This document shows, piece after piece, positions 30,501 to 39,500 of a DNA stretch of 64,000 nt (the stretch's first letter is position 1; every line of letters starts with the position of its first letter). The translations under genes were made by a program, and so were the position numbers. This DNA is from Lepidonotus clava. Lineage: Eukaryota > Annelida > Polychaeta > Phyllodocida > Polynoidae. Location of the stretch: NCBI GenBank assembly GCA_936440205.1, contig OW387134.1:22856908-22920907 (forward strand). Direction: 5' to 3'. The notes under the pieces are model-generated. The model did not search any database, had not been told where the DNA came from, and saw only the letters and a program-made list of their open reading frames with translations.

Positions 30501-33500
30501 ACAAACGGCCAGGTGGTGTCCCTATATATGCATAATAGCAGGCGTTGCCCTAGCTATTTACTCTTATACCCCTTTGTTATAATTGTTGTCCGTGTGTATA
30601 ACTATGGCAATTAGATCGTACATTTCAACAGTCCTATTAACTACGTATCATCACCCACCCTAGCGTGGGAATATAGCTATAGTCACATGCACAGTCTGTA
30701 CAAGATTAACTTTTTGATGAACGCTGTATACTAATGACAAAATAAATACTTTAGATAATCATTTGGAATATGAGTATTTCGTACACTAACTAGTTGTGCC
30801 TGTGGGGGAAAAAGGTCCCTTTGTAGTAAATTGCATGGGTCCCATTGGTCGGTGTCTGATCAGGCCGGCGTGAACGAGGGTTGAACAAATATCTTATTGA
30901 CACACAGGTTAAGCAGTGACGGCGACACAAACACTTTATTGTGATTATGACCTTTTCATTTCGTAACATCAAAACTCGTTTAGGAAGGTTGATTCCCGTG
31001 TAACCTTGAGTGAGGAACCTAGGTCGAGTCACCATCTAAAGTATTCTCAAGCAAGGGGTGGATCTAGAGATTTTCAAGGGGGGGGGGGGTAGTGGGGAGC
31101 GCCCTTTTACCAAAAAGAATTCTCCAGACCTTCCAGGGCCGAGAATTTTACATAAAAAATATATATTGACCACAGAAAGGGGTGGGGACGCATCTTTGTC
31201 CCTCTTCTGAATCTGGAAGCGAAGCCGTGGCTGCAACACAGTTAGCGTAGACGGTAGTAGTAAATGGGTATAAACTTGGCCAACACTTTTTTTCTTACAT
31301 ATGTAGGTTAAGGCCTGGTCACCCATGCGTCAATGTCTTTAGACCTTGAGGCATAACCATCATCCATGTATAACGTTATCTTTCGTATGCTTTATGATGG
31401 GGTAAAGGGGGAAAAAGTGTGTGGCGGATTTGGCAAGGGAAGTCTAGGCTCTACACTACAGTATATAAGCTCTGCTCCTACTAAAATCCTTCACAGCTTT
31501 CATCATTAGCTGAATCACCTGGCTAGTTTGGAGCCAACTTTTATAAACTGCCTTTGCTAGTTTCCCGAGTTCGGTAGAATCGTCCGTTTGACCAATATAA
31601 ATGTCAAGCTATGTGGGTATATCCCTGCACATTGCTACAGGGCGATGAATGGAGCAAGCCAGCCACGTTCACCACAGGGACCACCATCTGAGTATCTATT
31701 GCCTTGCCCTGTAGCAGTTTGTACGTCCGCTACAACCCACACAAGCAACATATTCTACAGATCCCGTGCACATCTTTCTTTTAGTTAGTAGGTTCAAGCA
31801 TTTGATTTCAAAGGTATATATGGGCCATATACATCCCGAGTGTGAGACGAAAGTTGAAATACATCGTTATATATAAATCAATTATCTATCAGTTAGTCCA
31901 ACGATATGCAAATATAACTATATACTATGAGGCAGTCGTGAGTTTTGTCCGCCAGGGGGGGCCAGGGTGGGTACAAACCTAGACCCCCTTCCCGGCCTCT
32001 ATATTGCAGGTCACGTCCCGAGCAGACCCCGCCGACCCCGCCCACCTGCTCGGTGAGCTGCTCACTGCTACTAACTGCTAGACAGCGCCTGCCGCGTGTT
32101 CCTATGATGACTGGGGCCTCCCTGATTCCGCCTTCTCCTCTTTGACCTTTCACTCGATCAGAGCTTCCAGGAATTCGGGGAAGGAAGTGCATGCAGCTGG
32201 ATTTTATAAAGTGTATGTTTTTTAGTACTCATGTACGTACGCGGGTAACGCTAATATGCTTGTATTTTTCCCTTTCGGCGAAGTTAACATGACAGTGTAA
32301 CTCCTATATTTTAAAGAGCTTTAAAGAGCATTCTCAAGTCTTGTCCCATATCCCAACCCCGATCTCAGAGGCCCATGCCATATGCCTATTCTATGTTACC
32401 CTTTTAGCTCTCAATGAACAAAATTATAATTGAAAATTCATTAAATCGTTGTTTCTCCTTTTGCTGGGAAGGATATGTCATTCCTATTTATTTATTAGTC
32501 GTACAATTGTGATTAAATTTTAAAGATCAGATTAAAATTCAAGAAAAAGTTATGTTTCCTTGTTGAATGGGCATGTAGCCCACTTTGCCTGCAATGCGAT
32601 ATGACCTAAGCACCTCAATGCTATTTTAGGAAGTTAGAGAGAAAGATCTTTGTTATTGTAGGGTACTTTGCAAGAAGGACACTAAGCAGAGCCCTTGGCT
32701 CACGCATATCACGGCCTATCCCAAGTCGTGTAATCTAGCGCACTTATAATTAGGCGATATATTAGGCCCTTAACTAGACCCCCCCCCCCCCCCTTAAAAA
32801 AAAAAAAAGAAAACGTAATTAAGACAATAACTAGGGCGTGGAGCCACTCAATCATCAAGTAGTATTCTCTACAAAGAAAGAGGGAGAGACCTTACTGACC
32901 GTGTGAGAGCAATGCACACCTCGTCAAAGTGTTATGTTCAGAAGTGAAGGAACACAGTTCTGAAAACCATATTAACTTCTCAACCAAAATAATTTTGATG
33001 GTTAGACCCCCGTAACAAAATGCAATAGAAATTCAGTGGAAAATCAGTACACAGGCAGTCGGAGTTGTAGTAGGATTTCAGTGGTAAATCAGTAGAAATA
33101 AGTATAACTCCAGTAGTTGAACAGTTGCTAATCAGTATGTCCGACATACAGATTTAGGCAGTGTCTACTGCCGGTTGGCCTTGGCCGTTCCCATCCACGT
33201 TTCGTAATCCACATTTTAATATATTAGAATGTAATGAGTGTATTCTAAATATCGGGGTTGTTTTGGTTTGAACAAGAGGCAAGCATACTCTCTAAGAAAT
33301 ACTCAATGTGACCTAGTTATACCCAAAGAATGCTGATGTCATTTGACAAATTCTTTCTAGTAGTAGTATATTATATTCATTCTGATAGAAGTGGGTATTG
33401 GCTTCTATTTTGTGAACCTTATGTACCTGACTATAACAGCTATGTTAGATTGTTTGCACCCGTAAATGAACAATGTTTCAGCAAATAACTATTAAGTGAA

Positions 33501-36500
33501 TTAAGTATTTTAATTATACGTGACTAAAGAAAATAACACTCAAGAGGCTTGATACGTATATATGTGCTCCCTTCCCATCAATTGGGTAGCCCTGGGTTGA
33601 GCCCAATATACATGGGGCCATGACTGAGTTGATTTAAAAGTACGTGGTTTATATTTACTCATAGGCTGTAACTAGACTTATGTTCAATATGATCAGTTGT
33701 AAATGCAAACAAGGATGTAAACAACGGTGGTCTCTGCAAAGTCAGCGTTGCATGCTAATCTTTGTGCAGTGAATGTGCTGATGTAGATGGTATGCGCCTT
33801 AAAGATAAAGAAGACCAATAAGTTGGAAGTTTGACAATTTTCTTTAATGTGAAATTGGGGAAATAGGTAAATCATGTTATTATTACGACTTGTTTATTAG
33901 GTTAAAATATTGCATCACTATCAATTGACATTCTCACGATCGGTAAGCTACGGTAATAAACTCAAATTGATCTCTTTAGTTGGCAATTTCAAGTCTCCCT
34001 GTGGACCATGTGAACAGTAGGTTGTACATGACCTAGACCAATTACATGGAGGAGGCCACATTTGTTTATATTTAAAGGTGATTTAATACTTATACGAATG
34101 TCACCAGTAACCATGTTATCTATATGATGGTATTGTTGCTTGGTAAATAGTGTTGAAGTGGAAAAAAAGGAGGAATAGTTTTCTAGTTTTTTTTTCTTTT
34201 ATTTCACAAAGATTTTAACAGATAACAGTTTCGTTTTAATGCTCATATGATTAAAACGCTTTTAGAGGAATGCATTTATCTCATATGATCGGGCAGGGGT
34301 CCCCAAAATTCTCTTAATGTAGCAAACACGGGACAAATTGGGACTTTTGGAATGTTGTTGAACATATAAAACTTAAAAGTTAGTCATTCCTGACATTCTC
34401 AGAGGGAAGATATCTAGTTGGAATGGCCTATTATACTTCAATGCTAGATGTATTGTATGTTCTGGTCAAAAACGTGCAGTACTTACTGTATGTTTGCAAA
34501 AAAAAAATCTCTTCAGTTTCAGAAATTAAACAATTTGTTTTCGTGCATTTAACGGATGCAGTCCCCTGAAACGTTGACGTTGATGCACAAAACTAGAAAT
34601 GTTAGCACCCGCCAGTAACATCATGCACCTCGGATGCAGTGTGCATCCTAATTTCGGAATCTAATTTATCTACTAGACCCTAATTTATGTATTAGAATTT
34701 AAGAAACGCGCTGCGAACTCAACAAACATTATGGTTTTTAATGCCCCCACATGTGTATTTCATTTCAGAGAGTAACTGATGCCCTGGCATTTCGTAAAGC
34801 GTGAGTCATTCTAAAAAGATCATTGGAATCCTGCATAGTTTTAAAGAAAAAAAGGAGGGACTGTATCAAGTAAACATCCATGCCCACAGAACTAAAATAA
34901 CAGATCGTGATTGATTTCAAGAATCATAGAAAGGGGATGCACTAAAAATAAGAAATTCAAATCAGGTCGTGCCACAATATCATAAAAAAAGGCCATTGCA
35001 AGGTAAAGAATACATAATGTTACATATATTATTATATACACCCCTACGTTTCTAACATACTGTAAAAGTACTGACAACCATTCAGTACATCCTCAAAAAG
35101 ATCAAAATAACGTTTTAACTATAGGAAAATTAAATCAGATCTTGCGGCGGGACAATATTAACGTCGTACATACACGTACACGTGTTAAGCTCAGCCTAAG
35201 CTAAGTAATTGCCGTTACTGTGGTGGCTGGAAGTGGCTGGATGTGGAAGTTTGGTTGATGGCGTGAGACGGCCCTATCATCAAGACTGCCAGGGGCGGGC
35301 TTTTACCTGCCGACGGTCACCAGGGACAAACTACAACCATCACCCTGGGAGTTAAAACACTTCATTTCACAAGCCGGGGGCAGCCTCTTTATCGAATCCT
35401 GCTATTTCAGTAATGGTACGCTACAAACATATTAGTGCATGCACTATTTTATGTGTTCAGCTTAAAGGGAACAAAAGGCAATTTCTTGTCGATATTTTTC
35501 AAACTAAAGTAACTAGGTCAATACGCTAAATGAGCCTAAGCCAGACTCGGCAAAATGTAATCCATGGAAACTGGCATGACATCATTAAAAACGCATTTCT
35601 TGCTGAGTTCAAATAATATAGATGTGGTAAGTTTACATCACATATGGAAAACTACTGAGGTTTAAGCTATATAAATTAATAAATAGTTTTGGTGGCTAAT
35701 ACTTTATCACTGGCCATAGTTGGACTCTTGAAAATTAAATGATTTCTTTATTTATCTCAGTTTCCAAAGTCTTCTCAATTATATAGGTTTTTGGTAATGT
35801 TAGGATTGGAACATCAGACCATTTTACTTTGGTGGGTTTTCTGTACGCTTATGTCTATCCAGTGTTAGAAATCAATGGTGCACCCTGGGCATGCAAACAG
35901 CGCCAAATTAACGCACAAAAATCCGACATTTGGTGAATGAATTACAGGAGAGCGTAACCAGATTGTTCATTGCCTTTCAGTCCATTATAATACTGATACT
36001 CTATCAATGTGAGAATAATTGACAAAATTGTATGTGCCATTATAGATCTACAATAGATTTTTTTTCCTTAATCACTACATTGCAAAAGGCCAACATTTTT
36101 TTTGTGACGCGGATATCCTGTCCCATTCATCGGTGAGGACTTCCTGAAAGCCTATCATAAGCCAAGAGCCTCCCTCTTGACACCGAAACTCAATGTCTCA
36201 GAGTCAACACCAAATATATTAGTTACCACAAACAACCCTTGCGTCCGGGGCTTGAAAGATATTGTTGATAAAAACTACGATTTACTGGGAAAATCCTGCA
36301 CAATCCAGAGAAAAAGTTGTAGGAGCCTTCAGACACCCCAATAATCTGAAGGACTATCTTATGAAAGCCAATATTAAACTATTTGAACCTTTATTCACAC
36401 CAGCAAACCAAAATGAGTCCCTGTAACCCAATACCTACAGGTACTGTTCCAAACTGAACGCTAATGCCAATGTACGTAAGTACAGACATCTGAACATTTC

Positions 36501-39500
36501 CAAGATGAACAAAAATGTAAGGGAACCGTAACCTGAGGGAATACTGGAGAACTCGGTCCACAGGAGAACTCGGTCCTGGAGAACTCGGTCCGCAGGAGAA
36601 CTCGGTCCTCTGGTCTTTGTAAGGGCAAACAAACTAGATATATATCCCTCTCTTCTAATAGATCTCTGGGATTCATACCTAAACGGCTAACTCGTCCCTA
36701 CTCCTAGTCTGTGGGTGGCAATCTGTCAAAATATCTTAAGGACCGAGTTCTCCAGTGGACCGAGTTCTCCAGTGGACCGAGTTCTCCTGCGGACCGTGTT
36801 CTCCAGTTACCACCTGGGGAGGCTGACTGTAAGTTCATAATTGGAGGCTGACTGGTTTTGACCTAGATCTGCAGCCAATTCCTCAGTATCAGCCGTCAAC
36901 ACATGGTTGAACCCAATCTCCCATTCTGCGCCTCGCCTTTGGCTGAGTGATTTATATGGAAATCATTCAACCACTGCGACACTGTTATGATACAGTATTA
37001 CTAATAGAGCGCAACTTTATACCGACTCAAAAGGTGACCCCTCTAAGGTAACATCCTTCATGGTGCCTTGACTTGTTATGTATCTTTCAGAATTCAGATA
37101 ACTAAAAGATGAGTTAATTTTCCTAGCAAGTTACTATTAAGTTTCACAATATAACAAATAAATCTTCTGATGCAAACTATTTTTATGGCTATAGTATTGA
37201 ATCATAACTGATCATCGTGACATGTGGTCTTTTCGTACTAGAATAATACAAGTGTCTAAAATGTGAAAAAGAACTACGTTCGTCTGCGCTAATTCTAATT
37301 CGATATGCTAATTATGAATCTGGTAAGTAAGTATTTGAAACATGAAATGTTTATTCAAGTGATCCGTCCATCTCAAACAAAATTAAAGATTAGAATTCAG
37401 TGTAACGTATTTAAAATATGGGACACCTGATTTAGTATCATTGGTAGCGGTTCCATAGGTTTATCCTGTTCATGCAGTGGCGGATCCAGCTTTTTGAAAA
37501 GGTGTGTGTCGGCGGGGGGGGGGGCTATAGAAAGGGAGGCGCACCCCTTTTCCACCAGAATTTTATGATGAAAAAAATTAAATCTGCCACTGCTATCAGC
37601 CGATGGTTTTCAATTATGATTTGCTCCAATCTACTCAATGCATGGCTGGGCCGCAAGAACAGCTGCTCAGCGTGCTGTTGACGTACGCGGTGACCCGCAG
37701 TGGATCAATACGTGCCCTGCATGACGAACCCACCCACCTCTCTGTGACTGACACCACACAACCCAAGGATCTGGGCAAACAGCACCAACCCCAACAGAAG
37801 CCGTCCTAACTAGGTTTGCTTTTTGGGTCAGCCCCAACTAGGTGCTGAAGCGCCTTAAATACCGACAGGTGCGATCCACTGAACGCTTGTATATATAGAA
37901 CCTGACATTTGCCAACACAAAATCAACAAAGGTATAATCTGGGTCATGGGTATTTAAGCAAACCTACGAGGCCTTTTCCTTTCATCTAATACATGTATTT
38001 TTCTTACATAAGTGCTGCAACTATTTCATAAAACAGGGAGAGAATGTTTCTAATACAGGGCCGAAATTAATGGTGCATTCCAATTAAGGGTGCATTCTGC
38101 ACCAAAGGTTCATGATTTTGAAACTGAGTGCACATTTTTAAAAAGTGATTCCTTGTGATTCCTTGTCTATCATTAACAGATTTAAACACCATTGCAAGTA
38201 CTTCGATTTTACTCTGCCATATTTTCCAGTGTCCGAAATTAAGGGGGCACCCTGCACCCGAGGTGCACGTTTTGACTGCAGGGTGCATGGTTTTTAAAAG
38301 TGTGCACCCGGCAGGTGCACACATCTTTGATAGAATAAATAGCCTTATAAGGCTGTGAGTGCACAGAACGATTCCTGGGTGCAAACTTTCCAAAGATATG
38401 CACCCGGCGGGTGCACGCATTTAAACCTTAATTTCGGACACTGTTTTCGTATAATGTTTGGACATTATAAATTACATGATAGTTGATACCCGAATGTGCA
38501 TGTTTGCACATGATAATAGAGAAATGTCCTGCATAAAAATGTGCAATTTATTTAAAAACAAATATTTCTTTTTTGCCGTTTCAGCGTCAAATTGAATAAT
38601 GGAATTGTTTAACACCACTTCTAATTGTTATATATGAAGTGTGTGCATTATCATCTGGCTCATATTATGACGATATCTAATACACACCCCTTAATCTAAG
38701 ATAACTGAATGGATTGGAGTGACCTCTTACTACTTGAGATACCGGTATGTAGTGAGATAAGAAGGAAATAGTATTATGCTTCGTTAGCATTTTTATCAAT
38801 GACAAGTGCATAATCGAAATACATGTTCACATAACAGAAAGGGAAAAATTAGGTCAAGACCTCTCTTTAGCTCGTTTAACATCCCCCCTCCTCTTATTCT
38901 TTTTCCATATACTTTCTTTGGGGAATTCAAATCAATTTAAAAATATCCACTTTACTCCGTATCCCATATCTATACGAGTGTTCCTGAAATATGAACAAGG
39001 TGTCGAACAGCACACAGAATACATCCTCCAGCGGCTACGGGCGACCTGTGGACCGAGGATTGATCACCGGTGAGAGATGATGGAAGGCTGACCCACATAG
39101 GTTATTGATCTGTCTGGGACTGCCTGTTGGACCGCTCCCCCTGACGGTGCCTAGTATATCAACCGGTAGCTTCAAGCCTTGCCATTAGAAATAGCAAACA
39201 TCTTCGCTACCATACTGATATTAACCAGTTGTGATTTTTTCCATTTAAGAACCATTTAAAAACAAGTATATCACCAATCGTTGGTATTTGAAAAAAAAGT
39301 CTTAAGTCGGCCCTTCAAAACTGACAAAAGTCAGTCGGGCAGTGGACAGGAAACAAACTTTTTGTAAGGGTGGCCTTGGTTAGATGTTTTTTCTTTTCTA
39401 ATCTTTTCTTAACTCATTATCACTGGACAGCTCTACAATTTCCCAAAATGACTTGTTTATTTCTGTTATGGGTAGTAAAGATGCTAAGGTCATCAAAGCA

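Noticed and set aside
31893-32192. GC-richer segment with overlapping open frames on both strands
   Set aside because: No family resemblance on either strand and no splice context; considered as a CpG promoter but no nearby gene start supports it.
37603-37809. 68-codon plus-strand frame ([20 protein letters not shown] region)
   Set aside because: I recognise no family and see no splice sites or conservation signal; it overlaps a MITE edge.
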